A DNA stretch of 50,383 nucleotides from Saprospiraceae bacterium (GTDB lineage: Bacteria; Bacteroidota; Bacteroidia; Chitinophagales; Saprospiraceae), in assembly GCA_030148525.1 (NCBI GenBank), contig JASBTH010000281.1:1-50383 (forward strand), written 5' to 3'. The position numbers and the translations under genes were made by a program. Position 1 is the stretch's first letter. Every line of letters begins with the position of its first letter. Below are positions 6,700 to 15,855 of the stretch, in pieces. A model generated the notes under the pieces. The model did not search any database. It was not told the DNA's origin and was given only the letters and a program-made list of their open reading frames with translations.

Positions 6700-8837
6700 G
6701 GCAACCGCTCCAGAAACTCCTCCTCGGTCAGAATATCCACGGTACCCAGCTCGCGGGCTTTTTTGAGTTTCGAGCCCGCCTTCTCTCCTACTACCAGTAC
6801 ATCCAGATTACCACTTACGGCACTGATGTTTTTGGCGCCAGCCGCTTCAGCTTTAGCCTGAGCTTCCTTGCGACTCATGGTCTGCAGCGAGCCGGTGAAC
6901 AGAATGGTCTTACCTACGAAGGGACCTTCGGAGAGGGTCTGCTTGGGGCGATCATCCTCCGTTTGCTGCAAATTTACGCCCAACTCTTCCATGGTTTTCA
7001 GCAGTTCTATATTTTGGTCGGCAGCAAAAAAGCGCATCACATTTTCGGCAACTACGGGGCCAACATCCTTGATATTGGTGTAGTCTTCAAGCTGCCACTC
7101 GGTAAGGTCGAGTACGTGATCGATCTCGGCGGCTAGTAGCCTGGATACTTTTTTTCCCAGGTGGTGAATACTCAGGCTGTGCAGCAGGCGGTGGATGGGG
7201 TTTTGCTTAGCCTGATCAATGGAATCTTTCAGGTTGGCCACTGACTTTTCGCCAAAGCCTTCCAGTTCGCCAATGCGGTCGTAATCGAGGCGGTACACAT
7301 CGGCGATGGTACGCAGTAGTCCCAGCTCGTAAAAGCGCTCGACAATGGATTTGCCCAGGCCTTCAATATCCATGGCCGTTTTAGAGACGTGGAAAATGAT
7401 CTTTTGCAGGTTCTGAGCGCCGCAAATGCAAACCGGGCAACGCCAGGCAGCTTCACCTTCTTCGCGCACCAGTTCCACCTTCTCCCCGGTATCGTTAATG
7501 GGGCAGGTGCGCGGGAATTCGATGGGATGCTCACTACCGTCGCGCAGGTCTTCCATCGCCTTCACAATATAGGGAATAACATCACCGGCACGTTCCACCA
7601 GCACCGTATCGCCAATATGCAGATCTTTACCGGTGATAAAGTCCTCGTTGTGCAAAGAGACGCTCGATACAGTCACACCTGCTAATTGCACCGGTTCGAG
7701 CTTGGCAACCGGCGTGACAGACCCCACCTTGCCCACCTGGTATTCCACATTGAGCAGTTTGGTAGTTGCCTGTTTAGCCTTGAATTTAAAAGCCATGGCC
7801 CAACGCGGATGGTGGGCTGTATACCCGGCGCGTTCCTGTAACACCCGGTCATCTACTTTTACGACCATGCCATCGACCTCGTAGGGGTAATCTTCGCGGC
7901 GCTTCTCCCAGTTAATGCAGAAGTCGATCACCTCTTCGATATTCTTACAGAGCTTGCGTTCGTCACCATCGGCGGGGACTTTGAAGCCCAGTTTCTCCAG
8001 CATATCCAGGCTCTCGAAATGGGTGTCGACCCGGTCCATAGCATCCTGGCCTTCTTTATCGGCCGCATAGCCAACCGTATACACAAAGGCTTCTAGGCCG
8101 CGTTGGGACACCTCCCTGGGGTCCTTCATACGCAGACCTCCGGTGGCCGTATTGCGGGCGTTGGCAAACAGTGTAAGCCCTTCTTCGGCCCGCTTCTGGT
8201 TGATCTTTTCAAAAATATCCTTGCGGATGAGTACCTCCCCGCGCAGCTCCACCTTGTGCAAACCAAAGTCTGAAAACCCCGCTTTCAATGGAATGGACCG
8301 AATAACCCGCGCATTATTGGTCATTTCCTCCCCCAGCGTACCGTTACCACGGGTAGCCCCCCGCACCAATTGATCGCCTTCGTAGACAATGGCGATACCA
8401 CCACCATCAAATTTAGGCTCCACGGCATAGACGATATCCCGATCCTCCGGCATATTCCAGAGACGCTTCAACTGGGCATCCCAGTCTTTCAGGTCATCGG
8501 CATTATAGGAGTTGGCCAGGGACAACATGGGCGCCAGATGCTCGACGGAGGGGAAATTGGAGGTGAGGTCATCGGAGACCCGCTGGGTGGGCGAGTCAGG
8601 AGTCAGCAAATCGGGGTGATCGGCTTCGAGCTTCTCCAGTTTCTTGAACAAGAGATCGTACTCGTAATCACTAACTAAGGGATCATGGAGAATGTAGTAA
8701 CGGTATTCGTGAAATTCGATAAGTCGCCGCAAGTCATTGACCAGCACATCGGGCGATTGCTCAGTCACAGCCGACTGATCCGATAAATATTCTTTGGTCA
8801 GATCGACCAGGGCTCTTTGTTCTTCAGCACTATACAT
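6696..8837 (-). CDS. ligA: NAD-dependent DNA ligase LigA
   Basis: Seals nicks in replication and repair using NAD+. The 713-residue protein has the Ia domain (about 30-90), the adenylation domain with the active lysine in EPKFDGGG (Lys142), an OB fold, a four-Cys zinc site (from CPINDTG and CPVCICG), helix-hairpin-helix repeats (about 530-610) and a C-terminal BRCT domain (about 635-713, GPFVGKTILFTGSL). The start MYSAEEQ was chosen because the longer reading from a TTG at 8990 begins inside the promoter and has no family homology. All catalytic parts appear intact. Confidence 0.98.
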   Translation of the reverse strand: MYSAEEQRALVDLTKEYLSDQSAVTEQSPDVLVNDLRRLIEFHEYRYYILHDPLVSDYEYDLLFKKLEKLEADHPDLLTPDSPTQRVSDDLTSNFPSVEHLAPMLSLANSYNADDLKDWDAQLKRLWNMPEDRDIVYAVEPKFDGGGIAIVYEGDQLVRGATRGNGTLGEEMTNNARVIRSIPLKAGFSDFGLHKVELRGEVLIRKDIFEKINQKRAEEGLTLFANARNTATGGLRMKDPREVSQRGLEAFVYTVGYAADKEGQDAMDRVDTHFESLDMLEKLGFKVPADGDERKLCKNIEEVIDFCINWEKRREDYPYEVDGMVVKVDDRVLQERAGYTAHHPRWAMAFKFKAKQATTKLLNVEYQVGKVGSVTPVAKLEPVQLAGVTVSSVSLHNEDFITGKDLHIGDTVLVERAGDVIPYIVKAMEDLRDGSEHPIEFPRTCPINDTGEKVELVREEGEAAWRCPVCICGAQNLQKIIFHVSKTAMDIEGLGKSIVERFYELGLLRTIADVYRLDYDRIGELEGFGEKSVANLKDSIDQAKQNPIHRLLHSLSIHHLGKKVSRLLAAEIDHVLDLTEWQLEDYTNIKDVGPVVAENVMRFFAADQNIELLKTMEELGVNLQQTEDDRPKQTLSEGPFVGKTILFTGSLQTMSRKEAQAKAEAAGAKNISAVSGNLDVLVVGEKAGSKLKKARELGTVDILTEEEFLERLP

Positions 8838-8963
8838 AGGGTGTGTTTGATCCGTTATACCTCCTGCGATATGGGATGATTGAACCTGCGCCACTTCCCA
8901 CCACGCATGTACACAAAGCAAAATGTTGGTTTCCCGTCTGCTTCGTGGCCAATATTGGACAGC

Positions 8964-8990
8964 CAAAGTTAGTACATTGTTTGCGGACAA
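8964..8990 (-). promoter_or_regulatory. ligA promoter (TTG ... TAACTTTG)
   Basis: On the minus strand TTG (8990-8988) and TAACTTTG (8971-8964) are separated by 16 nt, close to the Bacteroidota TTG-N17-23-TAnnTTTG arrangement. Transcription would start near 8957, about 120 nt before the ligA ATG, which rules out the upstream TTG as a start codon. Confidence 0.55.
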
Positions 8991-9058
8991 TAATTCCCGG
9001 GAGTAACCATATTAGAAGCAGAAGTCATTAAGTACATTTAAGCGAATAAATCACTACC

Positions 9059-10060
9059 ATGGCCAATTCAATCCGCGGCACACTCACTCGCCTCATTCGT
9101 CAGTTCAAGGGAACCTACGTGCTGAACAACCTCTTGCACGCCAAGCAGCTGAAGCACAATCGCCGCTTGTACAAAAAGTACCGGGTCGGGAAAAGTATCT
9201 ATGCCCCGATTGGCAGTCAGGATTTTAAACCGAACGCTTCGGAGCGACCCTGGCTGGATCAGGACAACGCACTGGACCGACTGCGCACCAACCCCACCTT
9301 TGCCACCTTTTCACCGGACATCCAGCGCGAACTGGAGCGGTTTGTCACCGACGGATACATGATCCTGCGTGGTTTTTTTCCGCAAGGGGATATACAATCT
9401 GCCAATGAAGAGATCGATGAATTACTCTCCGATAGGAAGGTGGGGTTTCACTATACCGGACGCAAGATCCTGCAATCCTACAAGGTCGCACCTACCATCA
9501 ATGAACGGTTTTTCCGGCGCCCCGAATTGCTCGATCTCCTATCCTTTATCATGGGTAAACGGGTTATTCCCTTTCAGACTATCAATTTCATCCAGGGAAG
9601 TGAGCAACGGGCACATTCAGATTCCATCCACATGACGACCCAGCCTCTCGGATATCTGATTGCCTGCTGGGTAGCTCTGGAACCCATTCACTCCGGGAAT
9701 GGGCCGCTGATCTACTACCCCGGAAGTCATCGTCTTCCCTACGTACTGAGTGCTGATTACCACTCGGGGAATACCGCTTTCACCATTGGTGCCAACAGTA
9801 ATAAACAGTACGAGGATGCCATCGAGAAGCTGATTGAACAGGAGGAATTGAAACCGGAAATATTTACCGCCGAACCCGGTGATATGCTGATCTGGCATGC
9901 CAACCTGCTACACGGCGGCAGTGGGATTACCAAGGAGGGGGCCACCCGAAAATCGCTGGTAGCTCATTACTATACCGAGGATGTCATTTGTTATCACGAC
10001 ATGTCGCAACGTCCGGCTTTACTCGATCCGGAGGTAAGCGAGCGCCTGGCTCAGAAATAA
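9059..10060 (+). CDS. PhyH-family Fe(II)/2-oxoglutarate dioxygenase
   Basis: A 333-residue cytoplasmic enzyme of the phytanoyl-CoA dioxygenase family, which couples 2-oxoglutarate decarboxylation to hydroxylation or another oxidation. The iron triad is visible as His186-x-Asp188 (QRAHSDSIHM) and a distal His285 (WHANLLHGGS), with Arg297 placed to bind 2-oxoglutarate. The middle contains YPGSHRLPYV, typical of the family. The first 60 residues are basic and not conserved. The substrate is unknown. Its 3' end overlaps the convergent acyltransferase gene by 10 bp, so no terminator separates them. Confidence 0.88.
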   Translation: MANSIRGTLTRLIRQFKGTYVLNNLLHAKQLKHNRRLYKKYRVGKSIYAPIGSQDFKPNASERPWLDQDNALDRLRTNPTFATFSPDIQRELERFVTDGYMILRGFFPQGDIQSANEEIDELLSDRKVGFHYTGRKILQSYKVAPTINERFFRRPELLDLLSFIMGKRVIPFQTINFIQGSEQRAHSDSIHMTTQPLGYLIACWVALEPIHSGNGPLIYYPGSHRLPYVLSADYHSGNTAFTIGANSNKQYEDAIEKLIEQEELKPEIFTAEPGDMLIWHANLLHGGSGITKEGATRKSLVAHYYTEDVICYHDMSQRPALLDPEVSERLAQK

Positions 10061-10608
10061 ATGCTATTCTCCGGGTTTTTGCCCTTGACGCCCCGAAAAT
10101 AGTCGGTGATGTACGCCATGTCGGCCTCAGCATCATCGGTAGGATAAAAGGGTTCGCTGATTTTCAGAATGCGGTCTTCGTAATTCAGGGAGGTCAGCAT
10201 GAGGGGGATACCTGCCCCCCGGGCGATCCAGTAAAACCCGGTTCGCAGTCGATCCACCTTTTTACGCGTGCCTTCCGGGGCAATGCAGATGGCAAACCGT
10301 TCGCGCTCATTAAAGACCTGAATAACAGCATCCACGTAATTGGTGCTGCGGCTGCGATCCACGGGCACTCCGCCCAACCAGCGGAACAGCCAGCCGTACG
10401 GAAAACGGAACAGGGATTTTTTACCAACGAACCCCACGGGTGAACGCTCCATGATCCGGGTGGCAACCCCCAGGGGCAGGTCCCAGTTCGAGGTGTGGGG
10501 AGCAGCTACCACAATGTATTTAGGTATCACGTTCATGTCGGGGAAGTGCCCTTCAATGGTCCACCTCAACCAATCCAGGTAAATCCACTTTGTTAGTTTA
10601 CGGATCAT
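10051..10608 (-). CDS. PlsC-like 1-acyl-glycerol-3-phosphate acyltransferase family protein
   Basis: A short (185 residues) acyltransferase carrying the HxxxxD motif (His38-TSNW-Asp43) and the PEGTR box (111-115) that contact the acceptor phosphate and acyl donor in PlsC-type enzymes. The N-terminus has an amphipathic or membrane-apposed stretch but no full signal peptide. The short length and the AAPHTSNWD form resemble the small membrane-lipid acyltransferases of Bacteroidota rather than classical PlsC, so lysophosphatidate as acceptor is only probable. It is transcribed alone from the gap shared with the CotH-like gene. Confidence 0.85.
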   Translation of the reverse strand: MIRKLTKWIYLDWLRWTIEGHFPDMNVIPKYIVVAAPHTSNWDLPLGVATRIMERSPVGFVGKKSLFRFPYGWLFRWLGGVPVDRSRSTNYVDAVIQVFNERERFAICIAPEGTRKKVDRLRTGFYWIARGAGIPLMLTSLNYEDRILKISEPFYPTDDAEADMAYITDYFRGVKGKNPENSIYF

Positions 10609-11015
10609 AGCAGCTTAGATAAGAAGAGCAAGATACGGTAATTCGGAAATCGGAGGTCGGACACGAGCGATAGCGACTGATGGTAATAAATCGGAAAATG
10701 ATGAGGAAAGCCTCAATCTTAACCTCACAACGTTTACTTCTCGGCACGATATGAGTAGGCTATATCAACTATTCTGCATCTTCCTTTCTCACTTACGTAA
10801 AAAAACATACACATAAAATTGAAAAACAGCCGTTATAGTCTTAATAAAGCACAAATTGGAATACAAAACATACGTAAACACTTTACCTAAAGCGAAATAC
10901 TCCGTATTTTAGCCGCCTAAGGATAACCCCAGTAAACGAATTCCCTTACAGCCGACTTTGCTTTCTGATACTGGTCCCGCAAATTCCCAAACTGTTTTGC
11001 CGAAGAGCGAAACAA
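10609..11015. other. Divergent intergenic region with a short heptad (nnnTCGG) repeat
   Basis: This 407-bp gap separates the starts of the acyltransferase and the CotH-like gene. At 10640-10660 the tetranucleotide TCGG recurs three times at exactly 7-bp spacing (ATTCGG, AAATCGG, AGGTCGG). The right half (10780-10920) is clearly richer in A and T than its neighbours and probably holds both promoters, but no perfect TAnnTTTG box was found. No coding sequence or RNA gene was recognised. Confidence 0.5.
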
Positions 11016-13361
11016 ATGAACATATCAAAACCGATCAACACCTTGCGCATACTGCCCTACATTGTTCTGACCATTTGTCTGCCGATCCTGATCACGGCAC
11101 AACCCGCTCCCGATATCCATCCTCCGGTCATCACCTTCTCCGTGGAGGGGGGATTTATGAATTACCCCATCGCCCTCCGGCTACTTGCAGCCGATGCCGA
11201 CATTTACTATACCACCAATGGCAATCAGCCTTCACGCCACGCCACCAGGTACGATGGTCCCATCCGAATTGAAAAGACCACTGTAGTGCGGGCCGTCGCC
11301 TATCAGGACGGGCAGCGCAGTGACTTTGTGTCACAGACCTATTTCATTCAAGAGCCCCTCACCAATATGCCCGTGGTGTCCATTGGTATATCGCCCTATA
11401 TACTCTTCGACCCGGTAAAGGGACTGTTCATGCAGGGCAGCCACGCTGATACAGCGAGTAAGCGAAAGTCAGGAGCTAATTTCTGGTCGCGCCAGGAGGT
11501 AACTGCCAACGTCGAACTATACGAGAGCGATGGACGCCAGGTATACAACAGCCTGTCGGGCCTGCGTCTGTTCGGAGGGATGAGCCGGTTATTCCCACAG
11601 AAATCATTGGCACTGGTAGCCCGTTCCAACTATGGCGAAAAGCGCATTGAACACCCCATCTTTGGTCCCGATAAAGAGGATGAATTTAAGTTCCTCATCT
11701 TGCGGAACTCCGGATCTGATTTTGGGCGATCGCATTTACGTGATGCCCTGATTACAACCATTACCGAAGACTGGGAGCTGGATCTGCAAGCCTATCGCCC
11801 CGCCCACGTGTACATCAATGGGGCCTATTGGGGCATTTACAATATTCGGGAAAAGATCAACCGGTATTTTCTGGCTAGTCACCACGATGTAGACAAGGAC
11901 AGCCTCGATCTGCTCGAACATTATATGACCCTCAAACGGGGAAGTCGACGGCCCTACCAAAGGCTATTGTCTTATATACACGAAAACGATCTGAGTGATC
12001 CCGTACACTACGCCTACGTTCGGCGACAAATTGACGTGGACAATTTTATGGACTACCATATTGCCCAAATCTTTTTCGATAATCGCGATGCGGGTGGCAA
12101 TATTCGTTTCTGGCGTCCCCAGACCGACAATGGTCAGTGGCGCTGGATCCTTTATGATACGGACTGGGGACTGGGCTTGCACCACAGTGATGCAGCCACC
12201 TTTAACAGTCTCGCATTTCACACGGAGCCCGATGGGCCCGGTTGGCCCAACCCTCCCTGGTCGACCTTTTTACTCCGTTCCATGCTGGAAAGTGATGCCT
12301 TCCGGGCTGGGTTCATCAACCGGTTTGCCGACCGGATGAATACCGACCTCCAGGCTCCGGAAATGGAATCCCAGTTGGAGCAGATGTACCAGCATATCCG
12401 TCCCGAAATGCCCCGGCACCTCGAACGGTGGCGAATCCCCGAGAAGCGCTGGGAATCAGACATTGAGCGTATCCGCTCTTTCCTGCGTGAACGCCCTGAG
12501 TATATGTGGGATCACATTGCAGAAGCATTCGATGCGGGACCCCGTCGGCCAGTCGAGCTGGAGGCGACCATTGGCGGCCGCATTGAACTCAATAAAAACC
12601 TGGAAATACGACAACATCGATTCCGGGGTACTTATTTTGCTAATAACCCCATTACCTTGCGGGCTATCCCCAACTACGGCTACCGCTTTTCCCACTGGGA
12701 AGGCCTCGACTATAAGGGCGAGAGCCACGAATTATTCCTTCGCCTCGACAAAGAAGGGGGTGTACGCCTGAAGGCTGTTTTCGAACCATATAGCCACCCA
12801 CTGGCCGGCTCATTAATCATCAATGAAATAGCCCCCAACAACAAAAAGGCCGATGACTGGATCGAACTTTATAATGACACCGACCAGCGTTTGCCACTGC
12901 GTGGTTTTATTCTGCGTGACGCAAAAGGGCATGAATTCGCCTTTCCGAACCAGGCCTACATCGGCCCCCGGGATTACCTGGTCATTTGCGAAGACCGCCA
13001 AGCTTTTAAAGCCGAATTCCCCCGCACCTATAATGTGATTGGTGATTTCGAATGGGGTGTCAATAAACACCGGGAAACACTGGAGTTATTCACCGCCGAC
13101 GGTGCAATGATCGATAGTGTAGCCTACGTAATTCCACCAACTGACAGCTTGTTCAGCTACGACCTCCTGTTACCCCGCCTCAACAATGCCGATCCTGAAA
13201 ACTGGAGGGTACTTCCCGGCCTGGGATCGCCTAATGCCCCCAACCCCTATTACGTGGAAAGCAATATCCGGCAACGCCAGAACCTTTGGATGCAGATCGG
13301 ATTTGGCGCTGCGGTAATCTTAGTATGCGTTATGCTGCTGATTTGGCGACCATACTCTTAG
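11016..13361 (+). CDS. CotH-like surface protein with CHB_HEX and lamin-tail domains and a C-terminal anchor
   Basis: A 781-residue exported protein. Order: signal peptide (1-28), a chitobiase C-terminal-type beta domain (about 35-110, ADADIYYTTNGNQPSRH), the CotH kinase-like domain (about 185-480, with LRNSGSDFGRSHLRDALI, INGAYWGIYNIREKI and WRWILYDTDWGLGL), a linker with an InlB-like B-repeat-type beta segment (about 515-595), a lamin-tail domain (about 598-690, LIINEIAPNNKKADDWIELY) and a single C-terminal membrane helix (about 757-776). CotH proteins can be atypical kinases; the DTDWG loop is the likely metal site. The membrane helix suggests anchoring rather than release by type IX secretion. 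The physiological role is unknown. Confidence 0.85.
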   Translation: MNISKPINTLRILPYIVLTICLPILITAQPAPDIHPPVITFSVEGGFMNYPIALRLLAADADIYYTTNGNQPSRHATRYDGPIRIEKTTVVRAVAYQDGQRSDFVSQTYFIQEPLTNMPVVSIGISPYILFDPVKGLFMQGSHADTASKRKSGANFWSRQEVTANVELYESDGRQVYNSLSGLRLFGGMSRLFPQKSLALVARSNYGEKRIEHPIFGPDKEDEFKFLILRNSGSDFGRSHLRDALITTITEDWELDLQAYRPAHVYINGAYWGIYNIREKINRYFLASHHDVDKDSLDLLEHYMTLKRGSRRPYQRLLSYIHENDLSDPVHYAYVRRQIDVDNFMDYHIAQIFFDNRDAGGNIRFWRPQTDNGQWRWILYDTDWGLGLHHSDAATFNSLAFHTEPDGPGWPNPPWSTFLLRSMLESDAFRAGFINRFADRMNTDLQAPEMESQLEQMYQHIRPEMPRHLERWRIPEKRWESDIERIRSFLRERPEYMWDHIAEAFDAGPRRPVELEATIGGRIELNKNLEIRQHRFRGTYFANNPITLRAIPNYGYRFSHWEGLDYKGESHELFLRLDKEGGVRLKAVFEPYSHPLAGSLIINEIAPNNKKADDWIELYNDTDQRLPLRGFILRDAKGHEFAFPNQAYIGPRDYLVICEDRQAFKAEFPRTYNVIGDFEWGVNKHRETLELFTADGAMIDSVAYVIPPTDSLFSYDLLLPRLNNADPENWRVLPGLGSPNAPNPYYVESNIRQRQNLWMQIGFGAAVILVCVMLLIWRPYS

Positions 13362-13713
13362 ACGTGACGTTGAACCCTAAACCTTGCCCCCTGAACCACT
13401 AAAGTGGTGGGCCGGGTGTTGATTGCTGCGATTTTCACCACACCTGAAGCTGTGGCCTGATATATACCGGTAACCCGCCATACACCGTCCCCGCACTCCG
13501 AAGTCGGTACGAACGAGGGGGCCGGAGGGTGGAGCTTACCAATAACGCGAGACCGGGGTCTAATCACTTGACAAATAGCATATTGTCGCCACCTCCCGTT
13601 GTATTTGGTAGTGGGTATGCTCAAATCTCTATACACTATACCAACTACCCTGTACCGGGAGGTTGGGCCTTAGGTATCCTCTCTTTAAGAAATAGTTTGT
13701 ACCCAACCTCACG
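13362..13713. other. Intergenic region with imperfect palindromes
   Basis: The 352-bp gap lies between the 3' ends of two convergent genes. After the heptad array it holds a 6-bp hairpin ACCACT-AA-AGTGGT (13395-13408). Further right, GGTAGTGGGTAT (about 13608) faces CTATACCAACTACC (about 13636), and GAGGTTGGG (about 13661) faces CCCAACCTC (about 13703). These inverted pairs could act as terminators or be decayed REP-like elements; CTATACCAAC is also how the half-copy near 35.85 kb begins. No coding sequence is supported. Confidence 0.45.
13371..13398. repeat. Degenerate heptamer array (TGAACCC-like, 4 units)
   Basis: Four consecutive 7-bp units TGAACCC, TAAACCT, TGCCCCC, TGAACCA begin 9 bp after the stop codon of the CotH-like gene. 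The period matches the arrays near 1015, 10640 and 36711 although the unit sequence differs. Confidence 0.5.
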
Positions 13714-14802
13714 TTACTGATAGGCGTTTATATCCGCTGCCAACAGGCGGTGAAAATGGTGCACATTGGGTTCCATTTTTGGGGAAAAACGCCCCGTGCG
13801 GTACAGGCGCGACTGTATTCCCCGTTGCACCTGTTCGACCACCGTTTCATCTTCCAGCTCTGTCTCGTCAATGGCATTGACCGAACGATCAAACTCGGTC
13901 CCCCGAAATGTATAGGTCCGGAATCGTACCAGGCAGGTATCCCTGCTTTTGGGTTCCACAATGTTGAGCGATAAACCCCAGGGATAGAAATTAAACATCA
14001 GGTTGGGATACACCCAAAAATAATAGGCATAAATAGCGCGGCCAGCATCCGGATGGCCTGGTGGTAAATCGAAAGAGGGCTGCCCGGGATCAGCAATCCC
14101 CACCTGAAGATTACAGTACGGAAACTGATGATACTCATAGGCATTGAAATCGATGGCTTCGTTTAAAGCCGGATGGACGAATGGTATATGCAACCCTTCG
14201 AGGTAATTGTCGCAATACAGAGCCCAGTGACTCTTTACGGCAAAATCACGTGATTGCGCCGGGTCGTATTGAAGGGTATCCAAGGGTAAAAAACCTACAT
14301 AGTCCTGGATGGGACCGACTACTTCCCGGAACGGAACCGCCGGATCTAAAGCCACAAAAAACAATCCCAGCCACTCTTCCATGGCCACCGATGGCAAATG
14401 GTCTTCCGGACGCGGAAAATCGAGCGCCTCTTTAAAAGCTGGCATGGATTTAAAGGTGCCGTCCAACTGAAAACACCGCCCGTGGTAAGGACAGGCTATC
14501 TGCCGGTAACGGCCTGGGTCCTGCACCAGGATGGTGCCCCGGTGAGTACACACATTACTGAGGACACGCCAATCACCGGCGACCGACTTTGTACGTAAAA
14601 GAGGTTCGTCGAGAAAGTCGGGTAAGAGGGTGAACGGTATGACGTTGTCGGTATGTGCCGGATCAGGTACATCACCTGCATATTGCCACCATCGCGAAAA
14701 AATGGCTTCGCGAGTGTCTTCGAACATGGTTTTATCCCGGTAAAAGGAGGCAGGCAAGGTTTCTGCCTTGCGAATATCGGGATCAACAAATAAAGGCCTC
14801 AT
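13714..14802 (-). CDS. Rieske non-heme iron oxygenase, alpha-subunit type
   Basis: A 362-residue ring-hydroxylating-type oxygenase. The Rieske [2Fe-2S] ligands are Cys85-x-His87 and Cys104-xx-His107 (CTHRG, CPYHGRC). The catalytic domain has the bridging Asp198 and the iron ligands His205 and His210 (YCDNYLEGLHIPFVHPAL), plus the late Asp in LEDETVVEQVQRGIQS. All metal sites are present. The sequence is nearest in style to choline monooxygenase and related amine oxygenases, but the substrate cannot be assigned. No reductase or ferredoxin gene lies nearby, so electrons must come from elsewhere in the genome. Confidence 0.9.
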   Translation of the reverse strand: MRPLFVDPDIRKAETLPASFYRDKTMFEDTREAIFSRWWQYAGDVPDPAHTDNVIPFTLLPDFLDEPLLRTKSVAGDWRVLSNVCTHRGTILVQDPGRYRQIACPYHGRCFQLDGTFKSMPAFKEALDFPRPEDHLPSVAMEEWLGLFFVALDPAVPFREVVGPIQDYVGFLPLDTLQYDPAQSRDFAVKSHWALYCDNYLEGLHIPFVHPALNEAIDFNAYEYHQFPYCNLQVGIADPGQPSFDLPPGHPDAGRAIYAYYFWVYPNLMFNFYPWGLSLNIVEPKSRDTCLVRFRTYTFRGTEFDRSVNAIDETELEDETVVEQVQRGIQSRLYRTGRFSPKMEPNVHHFHRLLAADINAYQ

Positions 14803-15241
14803 GGCGTAATCTTTTTTATCTTTCGTTAGAAGCTACCTGAATTGGGTTTTAGTATTCTGTTAGCACGGCTTTTGCGACCAGTTAAGGTGTCAAAACCGGT
14901 AAGTACGGGTGAGGGGTCCGGCAACAAAGTAAGCCCTAAAAGACATCCGACCGAACCAAAAGATACCATTCAGAGAGCTCCTTAAAATACAAATTATGCG
15001 CGTTCCGGGGTACCGCCCAAAATGTACATACCAACGGCTCCTATTCGGCCCTCGATCTGGTCGATAATGTGCAGTTTTCGCCCATGTATTTCCCCAATGG
15101 GGAGTATACCCTGATCGACCAGGACAAGGTCAATGCCTATTTTCCCGGGGAAGAAGAAGAATAAAATTGTAACGGGTGGTTAAACCATTGCCTTGACCAC
15201 TCGTCCAAGGGGTAAGGATATACAAAAGTAGCACCGTACCT
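14803..15241. other. Upstream region of the Rieske gene and of the sigma-factor operon
   Basis: This 439-bp gap lies between two divergent genes. The centre holds a gene remnant (listed separately). To its right, TGGTTAAACCA (15177-15187) is a perfect dyad that could serve as an operator for the sigma-factor operon, and TACTTTTG on the minus strand (15230-15223) fits a -7 box pointing towards the remnant and the Rieske gene, 420 bp away. No ECF-type -35/-10 pair at normal spacing was found. Confidence 0.4.
14940..15164 (+). pseudogene. Remnant of a coding sequence (C-terminal fragment)
   Basis: A plus-strand frame is open from a stop at 14937 to TAA at 15162-15164 and has no ATG. Its last ~50 codons look strongly protein-like (GTAQNVHTNGSYSALDLVDN, then VQFSPMYFPNGEYTLIDQDK and an acidic end GEEEE), with codon use like the neighbouring genes, whereas the upstream codons do not. 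This is best read as the tail of a deleted gene. The family is not recognised. A short real peptide from a non-ATG start is the alternative. Confidence 0.5.
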
Positions 15242-15844
15242 ATGTCGGTACCCATTCGAAAACCAAGCCCGCAAACTGTGCAGGAACCGGTCCACACGGA
15301 AGACGAACAAATTATTGCCTGGATCAAGGATCCGGGTACCGTAGACCGCGGTTTCCGGGCTCTGCTGGCAAAATACCAGGAGCGCCTGTACTGGCACGTC
15401 CGCCGGCTGGTGATCGAGCACGAAGACACCAACGATGTGGTACAGGAATGCCTGGTAAAGGTATATCGGAAAATCGGATCCTTTCGCAAGGATTCGGGGC
15501 TGTATACCTGGCTATACCGGATCGCCACCAATGAAGCGCTATCTTTTTTGCGAAAGCAGAAAAGAAAAGCAACGCGCTCGATCGACGACGAGGAATTGCT
15601 GCTGGCAGAAAAGTTAAAAGCCGATGCTTACTTCGACGGGGATGCCGCACAGCTACATTTGCAACGGGCGGTCGCACAATTACCCGATAAGCAACGGGCC
15701 GTTTTCAATTTGCGATACTTTGAAGAAATGAGTTACCAGGACATGTCGGAGGTCCTGAGTACTTCGACCGGAGCCTTAAAGGCTTCGTATCACCATGCGG
15801 TGAAGAAAATTGAAAAATCGATGGTGGCCACTGAGCCCAACTAA
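15242..15844 (+). CDS. ECF-type RNA polymerase sigma factor
   Basis: A 200-residue sigma-70 family regulator of the extracytoplasmic-function class. Region 2 spans about 43-108 (FRALLAKYQERLYWHVRRLV, then EDTNDVVQECLVKVYRKI, promoter melting and -10 binding) and region 4 about 138-190 (LPDKQRAVFNLRYFEEMSYQ, then DMSEVLSTSTGALKASYHHA, the -35 recognition helix). There is no region 3 and no C-terminal extension. The next two genes follow at 11 and 22 bp and encode a membrane protein and a periplasmic protein, so this is a typical sigma/anti-sigma/effector cassette. ECF factors usually drive their own operon. Confidence 0.95.
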   Translation: MSVPIRKPSPQTVQEPVHTEDEQIIAWIKDPGTVDRGFRALLAKYQERLYWHVRRLVIEHEDTNDVVQECLVKVYRKIGSFRKDSGLYTWLYRIATNEALSFLRKQKRKATRSIDDEELLLAEKLKADAYFDGDAAQLHLQRAVAQLPDKQRAVFNLRYFEEMSYQDMSEVLSTSTGALKASYHHAVKKIEKSMVATEPN

Positions 15845-15855
15845 CTGAAGGAACC

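Noticed and set aside
8838-8990. N-terminal extension of LigA by 51 residues from a TTG
   Set aside because: The extension covers a promoter (TTG...TAACTTTG), has no ligase-family similarity and the internal ATG gives the normal length.
13362-13720. Short genes in the gap after the CotH-like gene (92 and 63 codons)
   Set aside because: Overlapping opposite-strand frames without motifs, in a region full of imperfect palindromes.
15169-15205. ECF-type promoter GTAAC...CGTC before the sigma gene
   Set aside because: The two elements are 28 nt apart instead of 16-17.
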